This document shows, in pieces, positions 55,316 to 64,000 of a stretch of DNA of 64,000 bases. Each line of letters starts with the position of its first letter. Position 1 is the stretch's first letter. The position numbers and the translations under genes are program-made. The notes beneath the pieces were generated by a model. It searched no databases. It was not told the origin of the DNA and was given only the letters and a program-made list of their open reading frames with translations. The stretch comes from Sinomonas sp. P10A9. Lineage in GTDB: Bacteria > Actinomycetota > Actinomycetes > Actinomycetales > Micrococcaceae. The stretch covers positions 4,225,661 to 4,289,660 of the forward strand of contig NZ_CP163302.1 of NCBI RefSeq assembly GCF_041022165.1, in the 5' to 3' direction.

Positions 55316-57172
55316 ACCGCCCTAACCACTGCAGACACCTTGGCCCCCGTGCGTATATCCCTCTGCCCCAACGATCGCAGCCCGCTGGTCATCGGTGCCA
55401 GATGGATACGAGCAAAGAGAAGAAGCAATCCCAGCATCCGCTGCAACACGGCATCACGGCTCCGATCGGGGGCAAATCCGGTGATGCCATTCCAGCCGAC
55501 CCATGGGAGCGCGCGCTCACGGCCATCAATGCCCGCCCTTCACTTCCATCCGGTTCCTGGAATGCCACTGAGCCACATGCAGTGTGGGAGATTCGGATCA
55601 CCAACCAAGAGACTCACACGACCTCAACCATGTCCGGTCTGAGACGACCCCCGCTCAATGTGCCTCTAGGCCCGCCAGTCCCCTCTGCCTGCACCAAGGT
55701 CAGGTGTCAGTCGCGCTCCCTCGTCTTGCGCGTACTCCCCGTGCGAGCCAACCCGAACATCTTGGCGGCTCCCGGGACGCGGACGCAACTGAGCCAAGAC
55801 GCGTAGCTAGCTGAGCCACCACGTTCTCCTCCAGATGCATCGCGGGAGTTCCGGGGTGCCGCCCGACAAGGAAAGGCTTCAGTTGAGATGGCTGGCAACA
55901 GGCCCGCTCAAAGTCGTCATCGGGTCGAACTCATAGCGATCCCCCCGTTGCCCCGCGCGAGGGAGTGCCGCAGACCCCCACACCGGAAAGCCAGATCGTC
56001 GAGTTCGATGGGCGCTCCACATTCCGTCGGGTCGGTGCTCGCCGCGGCGTCATCGCCATTGAATCCGGTCCGCTACTCGCACCTGCCCACAGCTTGGTCG
56101 AATCTAGACCGATCACTGAGTAAGCCGCGAAAGACCGGCGAGGCTCTGCGTGCACCTCACACCCCGCGTCTCCCGCCGGCATGCGCCAGCCAGCCCAAGC
56201 AACCCGGCGAGGACTGATGGTCAAGCCGGCAAAGACTCTGGATTCGCGCTCGTTAGTCCCCTAAGTCCTCTGTCCAGCTATACCGAACCCCAACTACAGC
56301 GACGATCATCTGCAAGCTGCCGCCATGCGGCACCGAGGGAACGTCCGCAGCCATGAGCCGGTGTCCGGTTAGCCGGCAGACGGCTATCACACACCTCCGT
56401 CGCGTAGTCAGTTGGAAATCGCGGCTGCTCACTACCGCGAAGGAGACCCATTCCGTGGAGTCGGCATTGAAGAACCTCGAAATCTGCCTCCAAGACGAGC
56501 TGGTTGTTCGTGTGAATCGCTGGGCGCGGCTAGGTCGCGGTGTGCTCAGACAGATAGTGCACTGAGACGGGCTGCAAGCTCGCGCAGCGGCGCACTCATC
56601 TTCTGCTGTTCAAAGAACAACTGCCTTCAGCGAAGGATGGCCGGCCAGGTCTCGGACGACGACAGGAACATGCGCCGCTCCGCATTCCGGAAGATCATTG
56701 GAGCATCGCCATCGACCGTCTCCTCTACGCATCGAGGCCCCAAGGATCACCCAGATTTGATGAGCCACACTCACCGTAGCCATTCACATCGCTCGGGCTG
56801 AAACTCCTCGTGCCACCCACACCGGAACCGTCCGTCTCGTCCTGACCCGGATGTTCTGCCACAAACGGTCCACAGCACCACATGATTCAAGACATACCTT
56901 GGCGACACCGGTCCGTCGAAGGCCCGCGCCGCGACCCAGCAGCTCGTGTCTACCGATCTCGATTGGTATATGTGGACTAGAAAGCCCCGTCGTAACCGAG
57001 TCACACATCAGGCTCAGCGGACGTAGCTTCCCCGACGACTGTGTACCTAGCGGACAAGCCGATCGCCGCCCACGCATAAGCGATCGAAGGTTAGTTGAGA
57101 GACGAAATCGGGCTCTGAACTCGGCGATCCACTTCGCTCGACACTCCCTCGGTCCAGTCCGGTTCGTCCTGG

Positions 57173-57188
57173 TGTTTCACGTGAAACA
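57173..57188. other. parS: parS site 5
   Basis: TGTTTCACGTGAAACA, exact 16-bp consensus. Confidence 0.96.
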
Positions 57189-57586
57189 GATGATTCCGCC
57201 GAATCCTCTCTCTTACTCCCCAGACCGCGATCCAGACCGCGATTACTCCAGATTGCGATCCGTCGTCCGCGACAGCACCAACGTCGGCCCGCGTCATCGG
57301 CCGAACAGACTACCGAGCATGACGCCTCCCAAGTTGAGCACGGACTGACGATCCCACCGAACTGAGTCGGGAAGCCAGCTTCCCCAAAGGCCTCGCCCGG
57401 AGAACGGCAAATGACCCTCGCCCCCTCGTCGGCCGGACAATGGGGCATACGCACTCAACACTCACGGATCCACGGCGTAGTAACAGAGAGCGAACGAGAG
57501 AAATCACCCGCGGACTAAGAAACCGACGAAGCCACCGACGAGGGCGCTTCTGAACTATCCACCAATGTCCAGCAAGACAGCAAAGC

Positions 57587-57616
57587 GGGGGTCCGTTTCA
57601 CGTGAAACGGACCCCC
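57587..57616. other. parS: parS site 6 within a 30-bp perfect palindrome
   Basis: The core GTTTCACGTGAAAC (57595-57608) is extended by GGGGGTCC on the left and its complement GGACCCCC on the right, giving a 30-bp perfect palindrome. It lies 46 bp after the parB stop, so the transcript could also fold into a terminator hairpin. Confidence 0.92.
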
Positions 57617-57662
57617 ACTTGCGAGCATTGAGAACTACGAGACTTCGTCGTGCGAAGGAATG

Positions 57663-58838
57663 CTATTCCTCTTCGGGGCTGATAAGCGTCATGATCCGGT
57701 TGAGATCCTCAACCGAAGCGAACTCGATGCTGACCTTGCCCTTCCTCGCGCCAAGAGTGATCTTCACATTGGTGTCGAGTCGATCCGAAAGAGAGGAGGC
57801 CAGGAAGTCGAGTCGTTCGTGCCGCGCGTTGTTGCGCGTCGAAGCTCGTCGAGCCTCCTGCGGCTCCTGATAGAGCGCCACGGCTTCCTCGGTTGCTCGA
57901 ACCGAAAGTCCCTCTGACACAATCTTCTGTGCCATGCGCTCAATCGAAACATCGTCTGGAAGCGACAACAAGGCGCGGGCGTGGCCCGCCGAGAGGACCC
58001 CCGCCGCAACCCGACGCTGAACCAACGGAGGAAGCCGAAGCAGGCGAATCGTATTGGACACTTGAGGCCGCGACCTGCCGATCCGGTCCGCAAGCTCCTC
58101 ATGGGTGGTCCCAAAGTCCTCGAGAAGCTGCTGGTACGCAGCGGCTTCTTCGAGCGGATTCAGCTGACTCCGGTGAAGGTTCTCAAGAAGGGCATCACGC
58201 AGCAGAGCATCATCGCCAGTGTCGCGGATAATGGCCGGAATGGCCTCCAGCCCGGCTTCCTTCGCGGCACGCCATCGCCGCTCACCCATGACCAGCTCAA
58301 ATGATTCACTACCCGATTCGGTTGATTTCCGAACCACGATGGGCTGGAGGATCCCGATCTCGCGAACCGAGTGGACCAGCTCGGCCATTTCCTCCTCATT
58401 GAAGACAGAACGAGGCTGCTTGCGATTCGGATGGATCTTCTCGACGGGGAGTTCGGCGAACTGAGCACCCGGAACCTCAACCAGGTCGAGATCATCGGTG
58501 TCCCGCTGCTTTGCCTTGGAGCGAGTGGACCTCACAGGCGGCCGCTTGCCTCCATCAACCGACGGCTCGTCAGCCTCAGGAGATGCCGTGACGGGAGTCT
58601 GTGCACCGTGGGACTCCTCCTTCTGCCCCGCCACAACCGGCTTCTCAGCTGGCACCCCCTCAGCCGAAGACTGGTCAGTCCTGGTCGTCTCCTCGGACTC
58701 GTCCTCGGTCCGCCGCCCCGAATCCGGGAAGAAGAGGTCCACAGGGCGCGCAGGCGCCGTCGAGCCACTGGCTGCCGGAGGTGCACTGGGAATGAGGGCT
58801 CCCAGGCCCCGGCCCAGTCCTCGGCGCTTCTCGCTCAT
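57663..58838 (-). CDS. parB: Chromosome-partitioning protein ParB
   Basis: A 391-residue CTPase/DNA-binding protein. The N-terminus RRGLGRGLGALIP contacts ParA. The CTP-binding part includes NRKQPRSVF and MGERRWRAAKEAG; the parS-reading helix-turn-helix is in THEELADRIGRSRPQVSNTIRLLRLP. The C-terminal dimer domain ends the protein. About 100 acidic or Ser-rich residues separate the tip from the CTPase domain. Start ATG 58838 has GGGAGGA 7 nt upstream. Six parS sites lie just downstream. Confidence 0.96.
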   Translation of the reverse strand: MSEKRRGLGRGLGALIPSAPPAASGSTAPARPVDLFFPDSGRRTEDESEETTRTDQSSAEGVPAEKPVVAGQKEESHGAQTPVTASPEADEPSVDGGKRPPVRSTRSKAKQRDTDDLDLVEVPGAQFAELPVEKIHPNRKQPRSVFNEEEMAELVHSVREIGILQPIVVRKSTESGSESFELVMGERRWRAAKEAGLEAIPAIIRDTGDDALLRDALLENLHRSQLNPLEEAAAYQQLLEDFGTTHEELADRIGRSRPQVSNTIRLLRLPPLVQRRVAAGVLSAGHARALLSLPDDVSIERMAQKIVSEGLSVRATEEAVALYQEPQEARRASTRNNARHERLDFLASSLSDRLDTNVKITLGARKGKVSIEFASVEDLNRIMTLISPEEE

Positions 58839-58913
58839 GCGGTTATCCTCCCTCACGCCCGGTAGCCGGGCACCTGACTGTTCGAGTCGTCTGCAACGGC
58901 ATGCGCCGTCGTC

Positions 58914-59891
58914 CTAGCCCTCAGCGATCTCCGCGGCTGCCTCGAGATACGAGAGCGCCCCCGTCGAGGTCGGGTCGTAGGTCATCACGGTCTGCTGGTA
59001 GCTCGGCGCCTCGGAGATCCGCACGGACCGCGGAACCACGGCCTCGAGCACCTGCTCAGGGAAATGCTCGCGCACCTCGGCTGCCACCTGGGCGGCAAGG
59101 TTTGTCCGACCGTCGTACATCGTCAGGAGGATCGTCGACACTCGAAGATCGGCATTGAGGTGCTTCTGGATCATCTCGATGTTCTTCAGCAGCTGGCTCA
59201 GTCCCTCGAGCGCGTAGTACTCGCACTGGATCGGGATCAGCACTTCGCTCGCGGCGCAGAAGGCGTTGACTGTCAGGAGGCCGAGGCTCGGCGGGCAGTC
59301 GATCAAGATGTAGTCGAGCCGCGGAAGACCCTCTTCAGCGCGCGTCACGGCGTAGTTCTCGATCGCCCGGCGGAGCCGCTGCTCACGAGCCACGAGCGAA
59401 ACCAGCTCGATCTCAGCGCCGGCCAGATGGATGGTCGCGGGGGCGCAGACGAGATTCTCGACGTCGGGGCACTGGGCGATGACGTCAGCGAGGGGTTCGT
59501 CGTTGATGAGGACGTCGTAGATGCTCTCGACCTCGGCATGATGCTCGATCCCGAGCGCCGTCGACGCATTGCCCTGAGGATCGATGTCAATCACGAGCAC
59601 CTGGAGGCCCGCAGAGGCCAGAGCAGCGGCGATGTTCACCGTTGTGGTCGTCTTTCCGACCCCGCCCTTCTGGTTGGACACCGTGAACACCCGAGTTGAG
59701 TCGGGCCTGCGGAACCTGCGCCCCTGAAGCCGCTCGCGGCGTCGTGCCTCATTTGCCAGCTGGGAGGCGATGGGGCTGCCCTCGTCAAGGGTCTTCAGGA
59801 GGGACTGGTCATCGCGCGGTAGGCTTCCCGGCATCCCGTCGGCTCCCTCCCGAGCCGGATGCGGAGCAGTATCCATGTCGCCGTCCGCCAT
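58914..59891 (-). CDS. parA: Chromosome-partitioning ATPase ParA
   Basis: A ParA/Soj ATPase of about 325 residues that moves ParB-parS complexes along the nucleoid. The deviant Walker A is KGGVGKTTT, the switch region DIDPQGNAS, and Walker B LIDCPPSLG. An N-terminal extension of about 65 residues precedes the ATPase. ATG 59891 is preferred; ATG 59876 and GTG 59993 are alternatives with no better ribosome site. parB follows after 75 bp. Confidence 0.94.
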   Translation of the reverse strand: MADGDMDTAPHPAREGADGMPGSLPRDDQSLLKTLDEGSPIASQLANEARRRERLQGRRFRRPDSTRVFTVSNQKGGVGKTTTTVNIAAALASAGLQVLVIDIDPQGNASTALGIEHHAEVESIYDVLINDEPLADVIAQCPDVENLVCAPATIHLAGAEIELVSLVAREQRLRRAIENYAVTRAEEGLPRLDYILIDCPPSLGLLTVNAFCAASEVLIPIQCEYYALEGLSQLLKNIEMIQKHLNADLRVSTILLTMYDGRTNLAAQVAAEVREHFPEQVLEAVVPRSVRISEAPSYQQTVMTYDPTSTGALSYLEAAAEIAEG

Positions 59892-60030
59892 GGCGCGCGC
59901 AGATCCGAGCGTCAGGAAAGGAGGGATCCGCTGGGCCGACGTATCGCCACTGCTCACTGTCAACTCACTCTCGATTCGCGTCAATTGCCTCACACCAGAC
60001 TAGCGTCTGCGCACGCACTACCGAGGGAGA

Positions 60031-60708
60031 TCAGGATCCCCCGACGACGATCCGCACCACGGTGGTAGGCTCCTCGAGCAGCCCTTCCCCCACTGTGTGA
60101 ACCTCGGCCGAGTGCCCCTTGAACTTGCGGATGGCCTTGGCAGCCTTCTCCACTTCCTCCGCGGCGCTGCGGCCCTTGATGGCCACGAGCGTCCCCGATC
60201 CACCAAGCAGCGGAAGCGTCAAGGGAATGAGCGTCGCCAAGGCGGACACAGCCCGGGCAGTGACAAAATCGACGTCGACCGTCCCGGCCACCTGCTCGGC
60301 GCGCCCCCGGACCACCGAGACATTGGTCAGGCCGAGATCCGCGACCACTTCCTCAAGCCAGACCACTCGCCGCTCTAGGGGCTCCACGAGCGTGAGCCGG
60401 AGATCCGGCCGAGCGATCGCCAGGCAGAGGCCGGGCAGACCCGCGCCGCTCCCGACATCAGCAAGCGTTGCGCCCTCGGGGAATTCAGACTCGATGACGG
60501 CGCAGTTCAGGACGTGCCGGCTCCAGAGCCGCGGCACCTCCCTGGGCCCGATCAGCCCTCGCTCGAGGCCGGAGGTTGCCAGGTGGCCCACATACCGCCT
60601 TGCGAGATCGAGCCGGTCGCCGAAGAGGCGTTCAGCGGCGATCTGTTCGGGCTGCGTCAGTCCTGGTGCCGTCCCCACGGCCTGGCTGGGCGACGACTCC
60701 TCGGCCAT
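60031..60708 (-). CDS. rsmG: 16S rRNA (guanine-527-N7)-methyltransferase RsmG
   Basis: A 225-residue SAM-dependent methyltransferase (GidB). The SAM motif is ADVGSGAGLPGL; LVEPLERRVVWLEEV and TARAVSAL are family signatures. It modifies G527 in 16S rRNA; loss confers low-level streptomycin resistance in several bacteria. It starts 3 nt after khpB. Confidence 0.95.
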   Translation of the reverse strand: MAEESSPSQAVGTAPGLTQPEQIAAERLFGDRLDLARRYVGHLATSGLERGLIGPREVPRLWSRHVLNCAVIESEFPEGATLADVGSGAGLPGLCLAIARPDLRLTLVEPLERRVVWLEEVVADLGLTNVSVVRGRAEQVAGTVDVDFVTARAVSALATLIPLTLPLLGGSGTLVAIKGRSAAEEVEKAAKAIRKFKGHSAEVHTVGEGLLEEPTTVVRIVVGGS

Positions 60709-60711
60709 GGG

Positions 60712-61392
60712 TCAGTCCGCCGAGACGACGATGTGACGGCCCGCGCCCTCACCCTCAGACTCGCTGCCGAATCCGAGCTCGGCAACCGAGTCGTGCACGA
60801 TCTTCCGCTCATACGAGCTCATGGGCTCCAGATGAACGGACCTCTCGCCCGCCTTGACTCGTTCGACTGCTTTCTCGGCGATCTCCTGAAGACGCACGGA
60901 CCGTTCGCCACGGTAGCCGCTGATGTCCAGGACGAGTCGGGATCGATTGCCCGTGGCGGCCAGAACGGAGAGTCGGGTGAGCTCCTGAAGAGCCTCGAGG
61001 ACTTCACCGTCGTTGCCCACGAGTATGTCCAGGCCCTCGGCCTCATCATCGCCGACCACCGAGAGGTAGGAGCGGCCGTTGCGGACCTCGATGTCGATGT
61101 CGCCGTCGATGTCCGCGATATCAAGCAGTTCCTCGAGGTAGTCGGCGGCGACGTCGCCCTCCTCCTCGAGCCGGCTCAGCGGCGTCTCCTCGGCCGCGTC
61201 GTCGGCGTCCTCGCCGTCCGAGACCGTCTCGTCGGCGGCGTCGTCGCCGTTCGAGACCGTCTCGTCGGCGGCGTCGTCGCCGTTCGCGATGTGCTCGGCA
61301 ACTGCGCCCTCAGCGTTCGAGGCGTTCTCATCCGGGTGCTCGACGGCGTCCTCGCCACTGGGCAGGTTGACGGCAGTGCTCTCGGAGGTCAT
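60712..61392 (-). CDS. khpB: KhpB/Jag RNA-binding protein
   Basis: A 226-residue protein with a KH-II domain (about residues 75-150, DILVGNDGEVLEALQELTRLSV) and an R3H domain (VHLEPMSSYERKIVHDSV). The first 75 residues are very acidic and contain an 11-residue unit (DETVSNGDDAA) twice from a 33-bp duplication. KhpB-type proteins bind RNA, often with KhpA, and influence cell division. The start ATG overlaps the yidC stop (ATGA). Confidence 0.92.
   Translation of the reverse strand: MTSESTAVNLPSGEDAVEHPDENASNAEGAVAEHIANGDDAADETVSNGDDAADETVSDGEDADDAAEETPLSRLEEEGDVAADYLEELLDIADIDGDIDIEVRNGRSYLSVVGDDEAEGLDILVGNDGEVLEALQELTRLSVLAATGNRSRLVLDISGYRGERSVRLQEIAEKAVERVKAGERSVHLEPMSSYERKIVHDSVAELGFGSESEGEGAGRHIVVSAD
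61220..61285. repeat. Two identical 33-bp repeats in khpB
   Basis: Units 61220-61252 and 61253-61285 are identical and keep the frame, duplicating an 11-residue acidic segment. Confidence 0.85.
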
Positions 61393-62354
61393 GACTTCTT
61401 CTTCCTGTTCTTCCGCACCGGCTGCTGACGCTGGGCCTTCGGCTCGGGCGGGGGCGGCATGTCCTCGGGCTTCATGGCCTTGCCGGTGGTCACGTCGATC
61501 GGCGCTAAGCCTCTGGCAATGCGACGCTCGTTGAGGGCTTTCGCGGCTGGCGAGCCGGGGGAAGGCATACGGCGGATCACGTAGAACTGCTGGCCCATGG
61601 TCCACAGGTTGGAGATGGTCCAGTAGATGAGCACGCCGATGGGGAAGTTGATGCCGCCGATGCCGAAGACGAGCGGCAGGATGTACAGCAGGATCTTCTG
61701 CTGGCGCATGAACGGGCTGGCCATGGCCGCCTCGGACATGTTCTTCGCCATGATCTGCTTCTGCGTGATGAACTGCGACGCGGTCATCGCAATGATCATG
61801 AGGATCGACAGCACGGCAACCACCACCGCGTCGCCGCCGCCGCCGTGGAGGAGCGAGGCCGAGAGCGGGGCACCGAAGATGCTCGAGTTGTGGAACTGAT
61901 CCACCTGGTCATGGTTCAACGCACCGATGCCAGTGTTGTTCGACTGGGCGTTGCTGATCCCGGAGAGCACACGGAAGAGGCCGAAGAAGAACGGCATCTG
62001 GATCAGCATGGGCAGACACGCGGAGAACGGGTTGGTCCCGTGCTGCTTGTACAGAGCCATCTGCTCCTGTGCCATGGCCTGGCGGGAGAGCTGGTCCGAC
62101 TTGCCCTTGTACTTCGCCTGAAGCTTCTGCAGATCCGGCTGGAGCAGCTGCATGCCGCGCTGCGCCTTGATCTGCCGCACGAAGACGGGAATGAGCGCGC
62201 CGCGGATCACGAGGACGAGGCCGATGATCGAGAACGTCCAGGTCCAGCCGCTCGCGGCGGGAAGGCCGATGAAGGAGAGGGCGTCGTGGAAGGCCACCAT
62301 GACGAAGGAGACCAGCCACTCGAAGGGCAGAAGTATTGTCCCTAGAGGGTCCAT
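61389..62354 (-). CDS. yidC: Membrane protein insertase YidC
   Basis: A 321-residue Oxa1/YidC insertase with five core helices: WLVSFVMVAFHDAL, WTFSIIGLVLVIRGALIPVF, PMLIQMPFFFGLFRVL, and two further C-terminal ones. The conserved hydrophilic-groove Arg is in the second (VIRGALIP). A Lys/Arg-rich cytosolic tail (RKNRKKKS) may bind ribosomes. It is coupled to khpB downstream. Confidence 0.95.
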   Translation of the reverse strand: MDPLGTILLPFEWLVSFVMVAFHDALSFIGLPAASGWTWTFSIIGLVLVIRGALIPVFVRQIKAQRGMQLLQPDLQKLQAKYKGKSDQLSRQAMAQEQMALYKQHGTNPFSACLPMLIQMPFFFGLFRVLSGISNAQSNNTGIGALNHDQVDQFHNSSIFGAPLSASLLHGGGGDAVVVAVLSILMIIAMTASQFITQKQIMAKNMSEAAMASPFMRQQKILLYILPLVFGIGGINFPIGVLIYWTISNLWTMGQQFYVIRRMPSPGSPAAKALNERRIARGLAPIDVTTGKAMKPEDMPPPPEPKAQRQQPVRKNRKKKS

Positions 62355-62374
62355 GCGTTTTCCCTGTTTCCTTG

Positions 62375-62785
62375 TTATTTTCTCGTGTCGTCAGGCTGCG
62401 GGCCGTCTTGACCCGCATCATCAGTCCAGAAGCGATCGGGGTGGTTCAGCACCACGATCCTCGGGATGTGGTCCTCCGGCCAGTGCCGATGCCCTTCCGG
62501 AACAGGATCGATTCCTCCTGAGTTCCAGGGATGGCATCGGACCAGCCGGTGCACTGCCAGATACGATCCTCGCACAGCCCCGTGCACTGTGACGGCCTCG
62601 AGCGCGTAAGCGGAGCACGACGGGAAGAACCGGCACACCTGCCCGTACAGGGGGGACACAGCGAGCCGGTACGCCTTGAGGAGAAGGATGAGGATCTGCT
62701 GCGGCAGCGTCCACACGAAGCGCACGACGACGGTGGCCCACCTCGCCGCGGTTGTTCGGCGCGGCGACCCGCTCACCTCAGCCAT
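62375..62785 (-). CDS. yidD: Membrane protein insertion efficiency factor YidD
   Basis: A 136-residue protein with the family core [27 protein letters not shown] and [17 protein letters not shown]. It is longer than the usual 70-90 residues because of extra residues at both ends. The start ATG 62785 overlaps rnpA by 8 nt. Confidence 0.92.
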   Translation of the reverse strand: MAEVSGSPRRTTAARWATVVVRFVWTLPQQILILLLKAYRLAVSPLYGQVCRFFPSCSAYALEAVTVHGAVRGSYLAVHRLVRCHPWNSGGIDPVPEGHRHWPEDHIPRIVVLNHPDRFWTDDAGQDGPQPDDTRK

Positions 62786-63218
62786 CCGTGGTCCTCTCCC
62801 GGTCGGTCGGCTCCACGCTGCTCCCGCGCGCGCTCTTCTTGTCGCTCTCGCCAGAGCCCCTGTCTGGGGCGCTGTTTCGCTCAAGACGGCGCAGGACTAT
62901 GCCCAACGCCGACTCGTAGTCCTCACTGAGTTCGGACCAGCTCGCCCCTGACGACGCGGGAAGCGCACGCACAACGACGTCGAGTCCCACAGGCCGGAGA
63001 CGGACGGTGATGGCCGCGGCCTCCCTCAGCCTCCGTTTAACGAGGTTGCGGGCGACTGCGTTCCCCACTGCCTTGGACACGATGAATCCGAAGCGCGAGG
63101 GCTGTCCCTCTGAACGGACCGCATACAGCACGACGTTCCGGCGCCCTTGGCGGACGCCGGAACGAACGGTATGCGTGAAGTCGGCGCCGGAACGCAGGCG
63201 GTGGGTCGCAGCGAGCAT
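62778..63218 (-). CDS. rnpA: Ribonuclease P protein component
   Basis: A 146-residue basic protein that assists RNase P RNA in tRNA 5' processing. The RNR motif is in [14 protein letters not shown]-terminal acidic/Ser-rich tail of about 30 residues extends beyond the family core. It follows rpmH by 49 bp. Confidence 0.94.
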   Translation of the reverse strand: MLAATHRLRSGADFTHTVRSGVRQGRRNVVLYAVRSEGQPSRFGFIVSKAVGNAVARNLVKRRLREAAAITVRLRPVGLDVVVRALPASSGASWSELSEDYESALGIVLRRLERNSAPDRGSGESDKKSARGSSVEPTDRERTTDG

Positions 63219-63267
63219 CAGTTCAGCATCAGCGCGGGCCTGCGGCCGGAGCCGTCCCGGTCAGTAC

Positions 63268-63405
63268 TCAGGCCGAGAGCTCAGTGCGGCCCTTGGACCG
63301 GCGGGCCGCCAGGATGGCACGGCCTGCACGGGTGCGCATACGAAGGCGGAAACCATGCTTCTTGGCACGGCGGCGGTTGTTCGGCTGAAAAGTCCGCTTG
63401 CTCAC
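63268..63405 (-). CDS. rpmH: Ribosomal protein L34
   Basis: A 45-residue basic protein ([18 protein letters not shown] at the start). GTG 63405 has GGAG 8 nt upstream. First gene of the rpmH-rnpA-yidD-yidC-khpB-rsmG cluster, reading away from dnaA. Confidence 0.97.
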   Translation of the reverse strand: MSKRTFQPNNRRRAKKHGFRLRMRTRAGRAILAARRSKGRTELSA

Positions 63406-64000
63406 TTCTCTCACTCCAGTAGATTGAGCGCGTCTGCCGGACGGGTCGAAGTGCAGGCGGACGCTATGTTCTTGGGGATCTGCCATCCCGCCGCGCCTCA
63501 TGCCGGCCGCCATAGCGTTCGGTCCCCAAATCAGGGAGCTTCGCGTGGCGTCCGAGGGCATGCGACAGGACCAGTAGGCAGACACAATGGACTTAACGAC
63601 GTTAGGTCACGAGGGCACGCAGCGTCAATTCGACGGCGCAGCGGAACACACCCCACCGTGGGCGCGACCGCGGTCTCGGGATGTCCCCAGCCTGTGTCCA
63701 ACTCCACTCACAGGCCTGTGGACAGCGGCTCTGCAAGGGAGGCCGTGCGAACTTCACCAGTGTAATTCATTGGGGCCCAGACCCCAGCTATCTTCCGGGT
63801 TGTCGGATCCTCTAGGCTGTCTCAGTGCCTTCCTCCACGCCTGTGGGTATCCCTGTGGATGAAAACTGGCGGTTCAGAGGATGAAGGCGCACCGGAAGAC
63901 CGCGGCCTCCCTGCCCGGACTCGGATTTCCTCGAGTCACAAACGCGTCATAGATGCCAGGCAGCCGGCGTGGTCGAGGAAGCAGTCAGGTAGAGGAGCAC
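63406..64000. other. rpmH-dnaA intergenic region, beginning of the origin area
   Basis: No gene is seen; dnaA should begin beyond the right edge. Weak DnaA-box-like sequences occur at 63717-63725 (minus strand CTGTCCACA) and 63854-63862 (minus strand TCATCCACA). The rpmH promoter should lie here but I cannot assign it. Confidence 0.55.

Larger units (their letters stand above)
51195..57586. other. 6.4-kb gene desert between trxA and parB with parS and DnaA-box clusters
   Basis: I find no credible intact gene here. Frames are short, on both strands, with no family motifs, no ordered ribosome sites and no third-position GC bias. The sequence is visibly less GC-rich than the flanking genes (around 57-58% in lines I counted, a rough estimate). 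It contains five of the six parS sites, six DnaA-box-like sequences at 54.36-54.83 kb, and remnants of an IS5-type transposase and possibly of a BBE-type oxidase. In mycobacteria this interval carries cwlM and one more gene. The region seems to be retained for chromosome segregation or DnaA binding rather than coding. Confidence 0.8.

Overview
The window is high-GC actinobacterial chromosome. Gene order from 43.1 to 63.4 kb (cca, NUDIX, murJ, trxB, trxA, parB, parA, rsmG, khpB/jag, yidC, yidD, rnpA, rpmH) is the conserved arrangement beside dnaA in Actinomycetota. GTG/TTG starts, ATGA-coupled genes and the gene repertoire suggest Micrococcaceae (Arthrobacter/Sinomonas-like). The right edge lies just before dnaA, which is not in the window.

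Layout. 0-0.8 kb: start of a YcnI-type copper protein and a membrane protein. 1.1-2.3 kb: secreted sedolisin-like protease. 2.5-6.4 kb: ABC exporter plus NarL-type two-component operon. 6.7-11.6 kb: secreted protein and a MacA/MacB-type ABC efflux operon. 11.7-22.3 kb: MFS/MarR pair, FUSC-like protein, class B PBP, GNAT, ABC-F, MFS/TetR pair and a methionine aminopeptidase. 22.4-34.5 kb: a compact divergent catabolic island. Its minus arm holds a pseudo-phosphotriesterase, a phosphotriesterase-like hydrolase, a flavin monooxygenase, an HSL-type esterase, an MBL-fold hydrolase and a CocE-type hydrolase. Its plus arm holds an MFS transporter, P450, 3Fe-4S ferredoxin, ferredoxin reductase and TetR. 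Two mirrored 17-bp operators, each containing TTGACA, lie between the arms. 34.5-42 kb: HrpB helicase, a second NarL-type two-component system with a GT87-like membrane protein, and a secreted trypsin-like protease. 42.1-43.0 kb: possible small ORFs with operator-like dyads and 12-bp repeats. 43.1-63.4 kb: origin-proximal housekeeping block.

The most unusual region is 51.2-57.6 kb between trxA and parB. In about 6.4 kb I find no credible intact gene. Base composition is visibly less GC-rich than the flanks. It contains six parS sites (14-bp core GTTTCACGTGAAAC, all perfect), a 0.47-kb cluster of six DnaA-box-like sequences, and a decayed IS5-family transposase. By synteny with Mycobacterium this is where cwlM lies, and no cwlM is present. 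The region looks like a dedicated chromosome-segregation/DnaA-binding segment built on degraded genes.

Genes working together: ParA/ParB with the parS field; RnpA, YidD, YidC and KhpB for RNA maturation and membrane insertion; TrxB/TrxA behind a sigma-R-type promoter; MurJ with a separate pseudokinase-like partner; P450, ferredoxin and reductase as a complete electron-transfer chain with several downstream hydrolases.
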